Source: an uncultured Dehalococcoidia bacterium
GTDB taxonomy: Bacteria; Chloroflexota; Dehalococcoidia; Lucifugimonadales; UBA3495
DNA length: 64,000 bases
Reading direction: 5' to 3'
NCBI GenBank assembly: GCA_951812535.1
Contig: CATOSK010000005.1
Span: forward strand, 34,622-98,621
Under the pieces are notes generated by a model, which did not search any database, had not been told where the DNA came from, and was given only the letters and a program-made list of their open reading frames with translations. Positions 25,660 to 35,405 of this stretch are shown here, in pieces; position 1 is the stretch's first letter, and every line of letters begins with the position of its first letter. The translations under genes were made by a program, and so were the position numbers.

Positions 25660-26820
25660 TTATGCCAGTGCCTTCACCGCCTCGGCCAGTTGGTTGACTT
25701 CGTCCTCGGTGTTGAAGAAGTGGAGCGATGCCCGGACCGCCGCAGGGTGCGGGACCTGCCGGACAACGATGCGGTGGTTGTTCCACAGGTTTTCCACCAC
25801 CGATTTGGGCTCCCATCCGGCCACGGCGAAGGACACCAGCCCCGCCGACAGTTCCGTGTCTTCGGGAGACAGGACGCTGACGCCGGGAATTTGTCGTAGC
25901 TGGGCTTTCAACCCTTCCGCCAGTCCGAGGTTGCGGGTTTCTATATTTTCAACACCGATTTCCCCGATGAAGCGGGATGCTTCCAGGAACGCCGCTTGCA
26001 GGGGGGCGCTGGATGACCCGCCGACGAACTTGTCCATGGAGTTAATGTTGGGTTCCAGGTGGTCCGGCGTGACCGGTGGCACCAACGCCCTCCCTCCGGT
26101 GTGGGCCGGGTGGACCTCGGGGATCAGTTCCCGCTTGATGTAGAGCGCGCCCACCCCTTCGTAGCCGAGGACCCACTTCTGCCCGGGTATGGAGTAGAAA
26201 TCAAAACCTTGGCCAGCCATGTCCAGCTGGATATGGCCCCCGGTCTGCGCCCCGTCCAGCATGATCAGCGCGCCGTGGGCGTGGGCCATGCGGCAAAGGT
26301 CCTCGGCGGGCAGGCGCATTCCGGTGGAGTACTCGATGTGACTGACGAAGACCATGCGGGTGCTGGGAGTGAAGGCTTCCTCGAACTTCTGGAGGATAGT
26401 CTCCCTGGAGTCATGGGGATCCAGCGTCACCACCCGAGGCTTTACCCCGTAGCGCTCCCCCAGCATGACTATCGGGACGATAACCGAGCCATGTTCCAGG
26501 TTGCAGGTGATGATTTCGTCCCCGGGTTTCCAGTCCAACCCGCTGAGGACGATGTTCAACCCCTCGGTGGTGTTGCGGGTCACCAGAACTTCGTCTATGG
26601 AGGCGTTCAACAATCCGGCAGCGGCCACGCGGGCGTTACCCCGAATCTCGCGGCCGGATTCCTGGACTGCCGGACTGGCGGCGCCCTCCTCCATCTCCAG
26701 GTCTACCCGGGTCTTCAATGCCTCGGCTACCGACCGAGGCGGTGGGCCGGACCAGCCGGTGTTCATGTAGGTCATTCTGGACAGGACAGGAATCTCCGCC
26801 CGTAACTGCATAACGTCCAC
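25660..26820 (-). CDS. Class-V aminotransferase-fold PLP enzyme
   Basis: A 386-residue fold-type I PLP enzyme. GTG 26820 is preceded by GGAGG at 8 nt, favouring it over the internal ATG at 26811. Asp189 in MLDGAQ and Lys215 in IPGQKW are the expected PLP-binding residues, and NTGWSGPPP at the N-terminus matches the cysteine desulfurase-like/isopenicillin epimerase group. No active-site Cys of desulfurases is visible, so transamination, racemisation or C-S/C-N cleavage are all possible. It is adjacent to a Gfo/Idh/MocA dehydrogenase on the same strand. Confidence 0.88.
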   Translation of the reverse strand: MDVMQLRAEIPVLSRMTYMNTGWSGPPPRSVAEALKTRVDLEMEEGAASPAVQESGREIRGNARVAAAGLLNASIDEVLVTRNTTEGLNIVLSGLDWKPGDEIITCNLEHGSVIVPIVMLGERYGVKPRVVTLDPHDSRETILQKFEEAFTPSTRMVFVSHIEYSTGMRLPAEDLCRMAHAHGALIMLDGAQTGGHIQLDMAGQGFDFYSIPGQKWVLGYEGVGALYIKRELIPEVHPAHTGGRALVPPVTPDHLEPNINSMDKFVGGSSSAPLQAAFLEASRFIGEIGVENIETRNLGLAEGLKAQLRQIPGVSVLSPEDTELSAGLVSFAVAGWEPKSVVENLWNNHRIVVRQVPHPAAVRASLHFFNTEDEVNQLAEAVKALA

Positions 26821-26888
26821 GAAGATGTCCTCCTTCCGGGGTGTGTTCGGGTTGCCTTGCTCTCGAAAATTTGAGGCCTGGTGCGGAG

Positions 26889-27986
26889 CTAATCCCCCAC
26901 CGCCACCTGCCGTCCCTCGGTGGTGGACCGGCGGATGTCGTCCAGGAATTCGTGCAGCTTGACGGCGGTGGCGAAGCTGGGTTCGCAGGTCCCCGATCCG
27001 TTGATGGCCTGGCCAAACTGGTAGTACATCTGGCCCACGTTGAAAGCCTCTCCGGCGGGCATCCCTTCCAGCACGCTGGTATAGCGTGCTGGAACCTCGA
27101 TGGCCTCCAGCCGATCGCTGTTCTGGGCCCCTTCCAGGTTGACTTCCTTAAGCTGGGGTGAGTCGTCGGAGGCAGCCATCAGCGTTCCCTTGCTGCCGTA
27201 GACCTCCAGCCGCAGCCCGCTGCCTGCGTAGGGAGTGGACGCCACATGGACCGAGGCCACCGCTCCGTTGTCCAACTGCCCGCTCACCAGCACATTGTCC
27301 GGCGAGGTAACGTCCAGGACGTCACCGGTGTCGCTGGCAGTCCACTGCCTGGCCTGGGTGCTGACCACGGACGACACCTGGGCCAGGTCGCCGACCACGA
27401 ACTGCATAGCGTCCACCGTGTGCCCGAAGGCGATGGTGAGGGTGTTGGCCCCCAAATCCACGTCCCGCTGCCAGGTGCGGTCCAGCACTCGGGACAGGAC
27501 TCCGCCGCGGATCATACTGCAATGGCAGGACATGACGTCTCCCACGAATCCGTCCTCGATCAAGTCTTTCATGTGCAGCATGGCGGGATTGGCGCGGGCC
27601 TGCAGCCCGACCATGTTGACCAGTCCCTTGGCCTGGGCGAGTTCGGCCATTTCGCGGGCCTGGCCGGTGTCCTGTCCCAGGGGCCACTCGGTGTAGACGT
27701 GCTTGCCGGCGTTGAGAGCGGCCATGGTGGGTTCGTAGTGAGAGGGGACGCGAAGGACCACCGCCACCGCGTCTATTTCCGGGTGGGCCAGCATATTCTC
27801 GTAGTTGTCGAAGGCCAGCCGGGCCCCGAAGGCCTGGGCCGACTCCTCGGCACTTTCCATGCGGGTGGTGCATACCCCGGTCAGCTCAAATTCCGGGCTG
27901 GCGACCAGGGCAGGCAGGTGGGAACGGGGAGCCCAGCCCCGGTGAATGTTGGCTCCGATGACACCGATGCGAATCCTGTCGGCCAT
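26889..27986 (-). CDS. Gfo/Idh/MocA family oxidoreductase
   Basis: A 365-residue NAD(P)-dependent dehydrogenase. The nucleotide-binding start is RIGVIGANIHRGWAPRSH, followed by the second family motif EWPLGQDTGQAREMAELAQ (the EKP-like position is EWP). Members oxidise sugars, inositols or related polyols. The C-terminal domain is full length. It is upstream of, and co-oriented with, the class-V aminotransferase gene (68 nt apart), so the two may form an operon. Confidence 0.9.
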   Translation of the reverse strand: MADRIRIGVIGANIHRGWAPRSHLPALVASPEFELTGVCTTRMESAEESAQAFGARLAFDNYENMLAHPEIDAVAVVLRVPSHYEPTMAALNAGKHVYTEWPLGQDTGQAREMAELAQAKGLVNMVGLQARANPAMLHMKDLIEDGFVGDVMSCHCSMIRGGVLSRVLDRTWQRDVDLGANTLTIAFGHTVDAMQFVVGDLAQVSSVVSTQARQWTASDTGDVLDVTSPDNVLVSGQLDNGAVASVHVASTPYAGSGLRLEVYGSKGTLMAASDDSPQLKEVNLEGAQNSDRLEAIEVPARYTSVLEGMPAGEAFNVGQMYYQFGQAINGSGTCEPSFATAVKLHEFLDDIRRSTTEGRQVAVGD

Positions 27987-28081
27987 GTCGTTGCCTCCTC
28001 TAACTGCTTTTGGGCCATCCTAACACGGGTTTGACGCGGACGGACAGGGTGGGACAGTATGGGACCGGTGAGGTGACGATT

Positions 28082-29101
28082 ATGACTCTTCCTGAATCCA
28101 GCCGTTTCCAACTTGCCCGTGACATCTCCATCTGCCGCGTCCTCAATGGAATGTGGCAGGTATCCGGGGCGCACGGACGGATTGATCCGACAGCCGCTGT
28201 TCGCTTCATGTTCGCCTACGCGGATGCGGGGTTCACGACGTGGGACCTGGCGGATCACTACGGGCCGGCAGAGGACTTCATCGGAGAGTTCCGGCGGCAG
28301 TTGGCGGAGTCGCGGGGTGAAGATGCCCTGTCCGGCATCGAAGCGTTCACCAAGTGGGTGCCCCGCCCGGGGCCGATGCCGCGTCAGGTCGTGGAGAACA
28401 ACATTGACATTTCCCTGCGGCGGATGGGGGTGGAGCGGCTGGACCTGCTGCAGTTCCACTGGTGGGACTACCGAGACGGCCGCTACCTGGAGGCCCTGTC
28501 CCACCTGGCGGCTCTGAGAGACGAGGGGAAAATTGGGGAGGTTGCCCTGACCAACTTCGATACCCAGCGGATGCGGGAGATCGCCCAGGCCGGCATCCGG
28601 TGCGTGTCCAACCAGGTGCAGTATTCCCTGATCGACCGCCGTCCCGAAGTGGCTATGGCGGAATTCTGCCAGGAAAGCGGGGCATCGCTGCTGGCCTATG
28701 GGACGGTCTGCGGGGGGTTGCTTTCCGACCGGTACCTGGGACAGCCGGAGCCATCCCGCATGGATCTGACTACAGCCAGCCTCGGGAAGTACAAGCAGAT
28801 GATTGATGCCTGGGGCGGCTGGAACCTGTTCCAGCAACTCCTGACCGTGCTTCGATCCGTGGCAGACAAGCATGGCATGAGCATAGCCAACGTGGCTGTC
28901 CGGTATGTTTTGGACCGTCCGGTGGTGGCGGGAGTTATTGTCGGAGCGAGGTTGGGGGTGGCGGAGCACATATCCGACAACGCACGGATATTCAACTTCA
29001 ACCTGGATGACGAAGACCTGGAATTCATTGAATCAGCACTGGCGCAGTCTCGCGACCTGTACCGGATCATCGGCGACTGCGGGGACGAGTACCGGCGGTA
29101 G
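28082..29101 (+). CDS. Aldo/keto reductase
   Basis: A 339-residue (beta/alpha)8 NADPH-dependent reductase. GAGGTG precedes ATG 28082 by 6 nt; an ATG exists upstream, but in an unlikely context. The catalytic Asp-Tyr pair is in FTTWDLADHYGPAED, and the lysine is in FTKWVP. Later QVQYSLIDRRPE and the NADPH-phosphate region near GARLGVAEHISDN complete the family. It oxidises or reduces a sugar or carbonyl substrate; the substrate is unknown. It is divergent to the Gfo/Idh/MocA gene. Confidence 0.9.
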   Translation: MTLPESSRFQLARDISICRVLNGMWQVSGAHGRIDPTAAVRFMFAYADAGFTTWDLADHYGPAEDFIGEFRRQLAESRGEDALSGIEAFTKWVPRPGPMPRQVVENNIDISLRRMGVERLDLLQFHWWDYRDGRYLEALSHLAALRDEGKIGEVALTNFDTQRMREIAQAGIRCVSNQVQYSLIDRRPEVAMAEFCQESGASLLAYGTVCGGLLSDRYLGQPEPSRMDLTTASLGKYKQMIDAWGGWNLFQQLLTVLRSVADKHGMSIANVAVRYVLDRPVVAGVIVGARLGVAEHISDNARIFNFNLDDEDLEFIESALAQSRDLYRIIGDCGDEYRR

Positions 29102-29173
29102 GGATTGCCTTCGCCGTGCGGGCACCGGATACTTGCCGGCAACAGATACGAAATCATACAACAGGAGCCGACG

Positions 29174-30064
29174 ATGCAGTTTGGAGTAGTTTTTCCTCAG
29201 ACGGAGATCGGGGCCGACCCCGGGGCGGTCCGGGAGTATGTTCAGGCCGCCGAGGGGATGGGGTATTCGTACATTTTCATCGCAGACCATGTCCTGGGGG
29301 CGGATCCGGCCCACCATGAGCATGTCGTAGGCTCCTACTACACCCACCAGAGCGTGATCCACGAGACGTTCACGACGTTGGGGTTCATATCGGCCATCAC
29401 GAAGAACGTTGACCTGATTACCGGCATCCTGATTCTTCCGCAGCGCCAGACGGCGCTGGTGGCGAAGCAGGCGGCGGAGATTGACCTGCTCAGCGGCGGG
29501 AGGCTGAAGCTGGGCATCGGCGTGGGCTGGAACCACGTCGAGTACGAGGCCCTGGGGGAGGACTTCCACACCCGGGGCCGGCGGTGCGAGGAACAGATGG
29601 AGGTGTTGCGGGCGCTGTGGACACAGGAGGTGGTCAACTACGAGGGCCGGTGGCACCGGATCACCGACGCTGGGATAAACCCTCTGCCGGTGCAACGTCC
29701 CATCCCCATCTGGCTGGGAGCCGGGGGGAGTGCCAGCCCGATTCCGGTGGGGCGAGTGCTGCGTCGGATTGGCCGGATGTCCGACGGATGGTTCCCCAGC
29801 TTCCCACCGTCCGACGAGGGGCGGGAAGCGGTGGCGCGAGTCCGCCAGTACGCGGTGGACGCGGGGCGGGACCCGAAGGAGGTGGGGATGATCGGCCGCT
29901 TGCGCCTTCCCGGCAAACAGCCGGAGGACTGGCTGGAGGAGGTAGAGGGGTGGCGGGAGATGGAGGCCACCCATGTTTCCGTTGAAGCACGCCGGGGTGT
30001 GCTGGGGTCGGTGGACGGGCACATCGCCGCCATTGAGGAGGCCAAGGAAGTGCTGGGGATTTAG
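29174..30064 (+). CDS. LLM-class F420-dependent oxidoreductase (TIGR03619-like)
   Basis: A 296-residue paralogue of 22505-23371, beginning MQFGVVFPQTEIGADP with TGILILPQRQTALVAKQAAEID and LGIGVGWNHVEYEALG. AGGAG precedes ATG 29174. It differs by a small insertion (GGSASPIPVGRVLRRIGR) in the region after WLGAG. Cytoplasmic F420- or FMN-dependent oxidation of an unknown substrate. It is 72 nt downstream of the aldo/keto reductase on the same strand, so they could be cotranscribed. Confidence 0.9.
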   Translation: MQFGVVFPQTEIGADPGAVREYVQAAEGMGYSYIFIADHVLGADPAHHEHVVGSYYTHQSVIHETFTTLGFISAITKNVDLITGILILPQRQTALVAKQAAEIDLLSGGRLKLGIGVGWNHVEYEALGEDFHTRGRRCEEQMEVLRALWTQEVVNYEGRWHRITDAGINPLPVQRPIPIWLGAGGSASPIPVGRVLRRIGRMSDGWFPSFPPSDEGREAVARVRQYAVDAGRDPKEVGMIGRLRLPGKQPEDWLEEVEGWREMEATHVSVEARRGVLGSVDGHIAAIEEAKEVLGI

Positions 30065-30256
30065 ATCCCCGTCCGCCTCTTGGGTCACGGTCAATGAGGG
30101 CCTGCGCTTGGTCTCACACACCCTCTTGGACTGGTTACCCATCATGGGCGCGAAAGGGGCGACCCTTCAGGCAAGGCGGGAGTTACGAACAACGGGCGTT
30201 GGTGCTATTCTTAGCGCCAAGCAAACAACCGCCTCAAGCCACGGAGAGTTCCCGCG

Positions 30257-32122
30257 ATGTTCGTCATCGGTACCGCTGGCCATGTTGATCACGGCAAATC
30301 CACCCTGGTCAAGGCCCTGACCAACATCGATCCCGATCGCCTTCCCGAAGAGAAGGCCAGGGAGATGACGGTGGACCTGGGGTTCGCCTGGATGACCCTG
30401 CCCAGCGGGCGGGAAGTGAGCATCGTCGACGTGCCCGGCCACGAGCGGTTCATCAAAAATATGCTGGCCGGTGTGGGCGCCATCGACCTTGCCCTCCTCA
30501 TCGTCGCCGCCGACGAGAGCGTGATGCAGCAGACCCTGGAGCACCTGGCCATCCTGGACCTCCTTCAAATCCACCGTGGCCTGGTGGTCATCACCAAGAC
30601 CGACCTGGTGGACGAGGAGTTGGTCGAGCTGGTCAAGGCCGAGGTGCAGGACGCTCTGGAAGGGACGTCATTCGAAGGAAGTCCCATGATGGGAGTTTCG
30701 GCCTACACCGGCGCGGGAATCGAGGACCTGAAGCTTGCCATCGACGGGATTCTGGATGACACCCAGCCACGCCGGGACCTGGGCCGGCCCCGGCTCCCCA
30801 TTGACCGCTGCTTCTCAATCTCTGGCTTTGGCACCGTCGTCACCGGCACCCTGATCGACGGAGGATTGGCGGTCGGGCAGGAGGTGGAACTGGAACCGTC
30901 CGGAGTCAGGTGCCGCGTCCGTGGGCTACAGAGCCACAAGTCGCGGGTCGACTTCACCGAGCCGGGGGTGCGGCTGGCGGTGAATCTGTCTGGTGTCGCC
31001 CGGAGCGAGGCGCTGCGCGGGGAGATTCTTACCATTCCTGGATGGCTTCGGGCCGCGCGGCGCCTGGATACCCGGGTCCGCATGGTTCCGAACGCTCCTC
31101 ACGCGCTGCGGCACAACATGGGGATAACTTTTCACCTCTTCACCAGTGAGACCACGGCCAGGGTGCGGCTGCTGGACGCGGACCGGTTGGCCCCCGGTTC
31201 GGAAGGTTGGGTGCAGATATTGCTGGATGAAGAGATTCCCATGGTCAAGGGAGACTACTTTGTCATCCGTTCCGCTGAGGACACCCTCGGAGGCGGTCAG
31301 GTAGTTGACCCTGCACCCCGCCGCCGCCACCGCCGTTTCGACGAGGATGTTATCGAACGTTTGATGGTCCTCGACGAAGGGACTGGCGAAGACGTGCTGA
31401 TCAGCATCGCCGATCAGTGGGGGCCCTGCAACCTGACCACCCTGTCGCACCGGGCCAACCTTTCCGCCGAAGACGTCCTGGTCCGCCTTGAGCAGCTGAC
31501 TGCTGCCGGTGAGATGGTGACCCTGGGAGACCTGTCCGGGGAGACCGACGCCGTCGCGTACTCCCGGAGCGGATGGGAGGGGGTCAAGGCGAGATTGAAG
31601 GCATCATTGCAGGGGTACCACCACCAGTACCCGCTACGCAAAGGCGCCCCTACCCAGGAAATCCGGAGCCGTCTGGGTCTTTCCCAAGGCGTTTACCTAC
31701 GGGTCATCGACCGGGTTTCCGCGGAGGGGGAGGTGGTTGACGACGGACAAGTATTGAAACTCCCGGAGCATCAGCCGGCCCTCACCCAGGAACAGGAGCA
31801 AATTGCCGGGCGGTTCGTGTCGGAACTGGAGCGCGATCCTTATTCGCCGACCACGGACTTCGCCATCGAAGGCGAGGTGCTCAACGCCCTGATCGACCAG
31901 GGACGGGTGGTGAAGGTTAGCACATCCGTGGTTTTCGCCTCCGGGGCCTACCAGGACATGCTGGGGAAGATCACTGCCCACCTGAACGACAGCGGATCTA
32001 TAACGGTGGCCGAGGCCAGGACCATGTTCAACTCCAGCCGCAAATACGTTCTACCTCTCCTGGAATACCTCGACCAGCAGAGGGTTACCCGGAGAGTCGG
32101 CGACGAGAGGGTCCTGCGTTAG
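30257..32122 (+). CDS. selB: Selenocysteine-specific elongation factor SelB
   Basis: A 621-residue GTPase. The N-terminal P-loop is GTAGHVDHGKST (residues 5-16), with the switch and G3 motif DVPGH near 60 and the TKTD G4 motif near 114. Translation-factor beta-barrels follow, and winged-helix domains at the C-terminus bind the SECIS element. It delivers Sec-tRNA to ribosomes at UGA codons. GGAGAG precedes ATG 30257. selA, selD, selC and a selenoprotein are not in the window; tRNA-Sec was looked for in the upstream gap and not found. Confidence 0.93.
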   Translation: MFVIGTAGHVDHGKSTLVKALTNIDPDRLPEEKAREMTVDLGFAWMTLPSGREVSIVDVPGHERFIKNMLAGVGAIDLALLIVAADESVMQQTLEHLAILDLLQIHRGLVVITKTDLVDEELVELVKAEVQDALEGTSFEGSPMMGVSAYTGAGIEDLKLAIDGILDDTQPRRDLGRPRLPIDRCFSISGFGTVVTGTLIDGGLAVGQEVELEPSGVRCRVRGLQSHKSRVDFTEPGVRLAVNLSGVARSEALRGEILTIPGWLRAARRLDTRVRMVPNAPHALRHNMGITFHLFTSETTARVRLLDADRLAPGSEGWVQILLDEEIPMVKGDYFVIRSAEDTLGGGQVVDPAPRRRHRRFDEDVIERLMVLDEGTGEDVLISIADQWGPCNLTTLSHRANLSAEDVLVRLEQLTAAGEMVTLGDLSGETDAVAYSRSGWEGVKARLKASLQGYHHQYPLRKGAPTQEIRSRLGLSQGVYLRVIDRVSAEGEVVDDGQVLKLPEHQPALTQEQEQIAGRFVSELERDPYSPTTDFAIEGEVLNALIDQGRVVKVSTSVVFASGAYQDMLGKITAHLNDSGSITVAEARTMFNSSRKYVLPLLEYLDQQRVTRRVGDERVLR

Positions 32123-32125
32123 GGG

Positions 32126-33334
32126 ATGGGCCTGGACTTGGGAAAAACGGCGCTTCAGCTCGACCAGGGAGCGGACGCCCTTCACCGTTCCTGGGATGAC
32201 CGTTACGCCCGCCTGCACAGGTTCATTGCGCGAGCCTTCGAGGTCAAGGCAGAGACCGCGCGGGAACTGACGGCTGCCGGAACGGGCAGACCGTATCTAT
32301 CCGCCCAGGTTTCAGAAGCACTAATTGGCGGAATAGCCCCCCGGGAGGCCCCAACGGATTGGAGGGCCGTCTCGGTGGATGGGTCCCATATCGATGTTGA
32401 CCGCCACCTGCCAGCCCCCTGCTTCCTGGTCAACTTGGGCGGATGCATCCTCGACTACGGGGCAAGCCCAGGGGCAGTATTCTTCAATGAACCGCAACTG
32501 GCGATCGACCGTGACGACCTGCACCTGGCGGACGAACCGGGGTCCATTACCGAGCAGGCTGTGACCGGCCAACTGCTGGGCGTGCTGCGGGGCATCCGGG
32601 AACTGGAACGCCTCGCTGACGAGGTGGAGAACGGTCGGTGGGACCACCCGGTCCTGGCCCTTGTCGATGGAACCCTGGTCCTGTGGGGTCTGGCGGGAAG
32701 GATTTATCCTCCCTTTGTTCGGGAAACATTGCTGCACCAGCGATTCCTGCCGGCGTTGGAACGGTTCCGCCGAGCAGCCCGGGAGAGACCTGTTGTTCTG
32801 GCAGCCTACGTTTCGCTGCCCCGCACCACCGAGGTTGCCAACGCCATTAGATGCTGCCTGTGCCCCTTCGAAGCATCCCGCTGCTCGATCTCATGCAACA
32901 ACCGCCGCTCGACCCTTCCCCCGTGCGATACGTCCAATGACTTCCTGGACCGGGAAGTCTTCCGGGAGATCCTGGGACCGGGGTGCCGTTCTCCGGTGTA
33001 CGGAACGGATCCCGAGGCAGCCCGGGATTATCCTCGTGAGCACCAGATAAGTTTCTTCTATCTGAACACAGGGGCCGAAATCGCCCGCGTCGAGGTGCCC
33101 CGTTGGGTGGCGGCGGACGAGTCTCTCCTGGCCCTTGGGCACGCCTTGATTGTTCAACAATGTGATAAGGGGCAGGGATACCCGGTGGCAATTTCAGAGG
33201 CCCACGAGCAGGCAGTCATCACCGGGTTGGACCGGCAGTTGTTCCGGCGGATGGTCCTGGAAACCCTGGAAGGACGCGGCCTTCCCACCTATACGTCGGA
33301 GAAGGAGCGCTCCAAGGGCAGGCCCTGGTTGTGA
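32126..33334 (+). CDS. NurA-domain nuclease
   Basis: A 402-residue protein with the NurA signatures AVSVDGSHID (Asp85) and VLALVDGTLVLW, giving the metal-binding acidic residues of this 5'-3' DNA nuclease family used in end resection. Between about residues 243 and 270 a cysteine-rich segment (RCCLCPFEASRCSISC plus a later CD) may bind zinc or an Fe-S cluster. It starts 3 nt after selB and is probably cotranscribed. No HerA gene is seen nearby. Confidence 0.85.
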   Translation: MGLDLGKTALQLDQGADALHRSWDDRYARLHRFIARAFEVKAETARELTAAGTGRPYLSAQVSEALIGGIAPREAPTDWRAVSVDGSHIDVDRHLPAPCFLVNLGGCILDYGASPGAVFFNEPQLAIDRDDLHLADEPGSITEQAVTGQLLGVLRGIRELERLADEVENGRWDHPVLALVDGTLVLWGLAGRIYPPFVRETLLHQRFLPALERFRRAARERPVVLAAYVSLPRTTEVANAIRCCLCPFEASRCSISCNNRRSTLPPCDTSNDFLDREVFREILGPGCRSPVYGTDPEAARDYPREHQISFFYLNTGAEIARVEVPRWVAADESLLALGHALIVQQCDKGQGYPVAISEAHEQAVITGLDRQLFRRMVLETLEGRGLPTYTSEKERSKGRPWL

Positions 33335-33350
33335 GGAAACCGGACCGGGG

Positions 33351-34655
33351 TTAGGGTGTGGCTTGGCGCCGCCCTTCCAGGTGACCCACGAACTCCTCAT
33401 ACGTCCCGAATTCGGCCACCGTTAGCAGGAAGTCCCCCAGCGATTCGCTCTTCGCCCGCAATTCCTGCACCTGCCCTCCGATCGGGCTAACCGAAGCCGC
33501 CCCCGTGGCGTAAGTGCCGTGAAAGGCGAAGTATGCCTGGTTCAGTTTCCGGAGCAAATAGCCGTTAGCCACGAACAATTTCCTCCGTTCTTCCATGTAC
33601 GCTTCCGCTTCCTCGACTTTCCCCGCTGCCAGCAATTGGTCCACCCGCTTGCGGGTTTCCTGCATCTCCGCTCGAAAATCGAACTCCGCCGGCTCGGCGT
33701 CGCGAGCAGTTGCCGGTACCCCTGGGAATGATTGAGTGCTTTCCTGATTGCCAGTAAGCGCTGAATAAGCCATATCCCCCAGCTCTTTACCGGCGATGGT
33801 AGCCACCGTTTCGTTCAGGGAAGTCATTTCTCCGCTGTCCCAGAAGTTCCTCCCCAACGGCCGGAAGAACAGCCAGGCATGCAGCCATTCGTGGGCGGTG
33901 ATCTCCATGGCGTTGCGCAATCCGTACCGGTCGGCAACTACCGCCGGATACAGGGCCACTCCCCCGGTATTGGCCACATAGGCCGAAACCTCTGCATCGA
34001 GTCCCTCAACCTGTGCTTCCAGCGCGTCCTTCCCGTCTCCGAACAGACCCGGTTCCAGCAGGAACTCCGCGTCCCGGTCGATGCGCTCTCGAGGAGAAAT
34101 GACCAGCAGGTGGGGTGAACTGGTCAACACGACGTCCACCGGAGGCATTACCCCTGCCCACGTACCCAGACCCTCCCGCGCTATGGAATCGGTCACGTAA
34201 CTCTCGACGGTCTCCTCGACTGTTCCCTGCAATCGGGCCTTCTGGAGCCATACCGCGTTCCGGCGCTCCGTCAACGCCGCGGCCTCTGCATGGCCGGGGC
34301 TTGGGACCGGTGCGGACGAGTTACCGGCCGCCTCGGGGAATCTGAGCTTGCGTTCCACCGATTGCAGCTCCGTCGCTAACTGGAAGAAGTCCTGGGCCTT
34401 GTGCAGGGCTTCTTCGCGCCCTCCGCGATTCCCATCCACAATGCCAACCAGCGAGTCTTCGAACTTCCTGATCCATTTGTCCGGCAGATGACTCAACTCC
34501 CAGTCCACGATGCTGTACCGATACGGGGCCACCGCGAGTTCCACGGTGGTGGGGGTGAACTCCCCCACGCTGGCCAGGTACAGGAGAAGCAATAGGAACA
34601 AGAGAATGGTACAGCGCAAGAATGCAGTTAACGTGGCGCGGAGGATACGGACCAT
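33351..34655 (-). CDS. Membrane-anchored zinc metallopeptidase-like protein
   Basis: A 434-residue protein from ATG 34655; the open frame extends further, but that part runs antisense through the opposite gene. One membrane segment spans residues 11-31. A zinc motif HEWLH (255-259) and a downstream NETVATIAGKE (281-291, third-ligand Glu candidate) indicate a gluzincin-type protease facing the cell exterior. Helical regions rich in Glu/Arg surround it. No known family recognised beyond this. It is convergent with the NurA gene. Confidence 0.75.
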   Translation of the reverse strand: MVRILRATLTAFLRCTILLFLLLLLYLASVGEFTPTTVELAVAPYRYSIVDWELSHLPDKWIRKFEDSLVGIVDGNRGGREEALHKAQDFFQLATELQSVERKLRFPEAAGNSSAPVPSPGHAEAAALTERRNAVWLQKARLQGTVEETVESYVTDSIAREGLGTWAGVMPPVDVVLTSSPHLLVISPRERIDRDAEFLLEPGLFGDGKDALEAQVEGLDAEVSAYVANTGGVALYPAVVADRYGLRNAMEITAHEWLHAWLFFRPLGRNFWDSGEMTSLNETVATIAGKELGDMAYSALTGNQESTQSFPGVPATARDAEPAEFDFRAEMQETRKRVDQLLAAGKVEEAEAYMEERRKLFVANGYLLRKLNQAYFAFHGTYATGAASVSPIGGQVQELRAKSESLGDFLLTVAEFGTYEEFVGHLEGRRQATP

Positions 34656-34839
34656 CGTGGTTGCCTTGTTCAAAGCCGGAAGCGGTGCGCACGGGGTTTG
34701 ACCTGTTCCACAATTCAGCTTGACACCCCATTTCAACGCCGCTAGACTCAGCGCCGATGCCCGCCGGCCCCATGGCGGGAGTGAGACCCGTAATCGGCAT
34801 CGGACGGGTTCAACCAACCAGCCATCAGGGAGGCGTCCC

Positions 34840-35298
34840 TTGTCCACACCCGCTTCGTTCCTGACCGAAGAAATGCGGCAGCAGGCCATTGGTACGGCCA
34901 GCGAGCCCGTCAGCATGGACGTGGAGAAAGGGGCTATCCAGAGTTTCGCCGAGGCCATTGGAGATCCCAATCCGGTATACAGCGATGAGGCGGCTGCCCG
35001 CAAGTCCCGTTACGGTTCCATCGTTGCTCCCCCGACTTTCCTGCGTTCCATGCGCGCTGTCCGGCCCGAGTTGCCATTCGATATTCCTTTCGAACGGTTG
35101 CTGGACGGCGGCAGCGATTGGGAATACTTCCAACCGGTGCGGGCGGGTGACAGGATCACTGCTGTGGCGACTATTACGTCCATTCAGGAAAGGACCGGCC
35201 GGCTCGGGTTGATGCTTTTCATGACTACGAAGATTACTTACACGAACCAGTTCGGCGAGGTAGCGGCGACCCAGACCAACACGTCCATCCGTTACTGA
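34840..35298 (+). CDS. MaoC/FAS1-like hot-dog dehydratase, N-terminal half type
   Basis: A 152-residue protein, probably starting at TTG 34840, which follows GGGAGGCG at 4 nt; an upstream ATG at 34720 is less likely. Motifs are SFAEAIGDPNPVYSDE and RYGSIVAPPTF, typical of FAS1-like dehydratase domains. It forms the partner half of a (3R)-hydroxyacyl dehydratase with the gene at 35406-35840, acting on acyl-CoA or acyl-ACP chains. The exact substrate is unknown. Confidence 0.82.
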   Translation: MSTPASFLTEEMRQQAIGTASEPVSMDVEKGAIQSFAEAIGDPNPVYSDEAAARKSRYGSIVAPPTFLRSMRAVRPELPFDIPFERLLDGGSDWEYFQPVRAGDRITAVATITSIQERTGRLGLMLFMTTKITYTNQFGEVAATQTNTSIRY

Positions 35299-35405
35299 CA
35301 TCAACCGGGAGCCTCGGTCCCGTTCCCTGGTCCCCGGAGGAATGGTATCGACTTTATCCCGAACCCTCATGGATCAACGACGCAGCATTAAGACGGAGCA
35401 TTAAG

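Noticed and set aside
30065..30256. Possible tRNA-Sec upstream of selB
   Set aside because: No acceptor/TPsiC pattern or CCA end was found.
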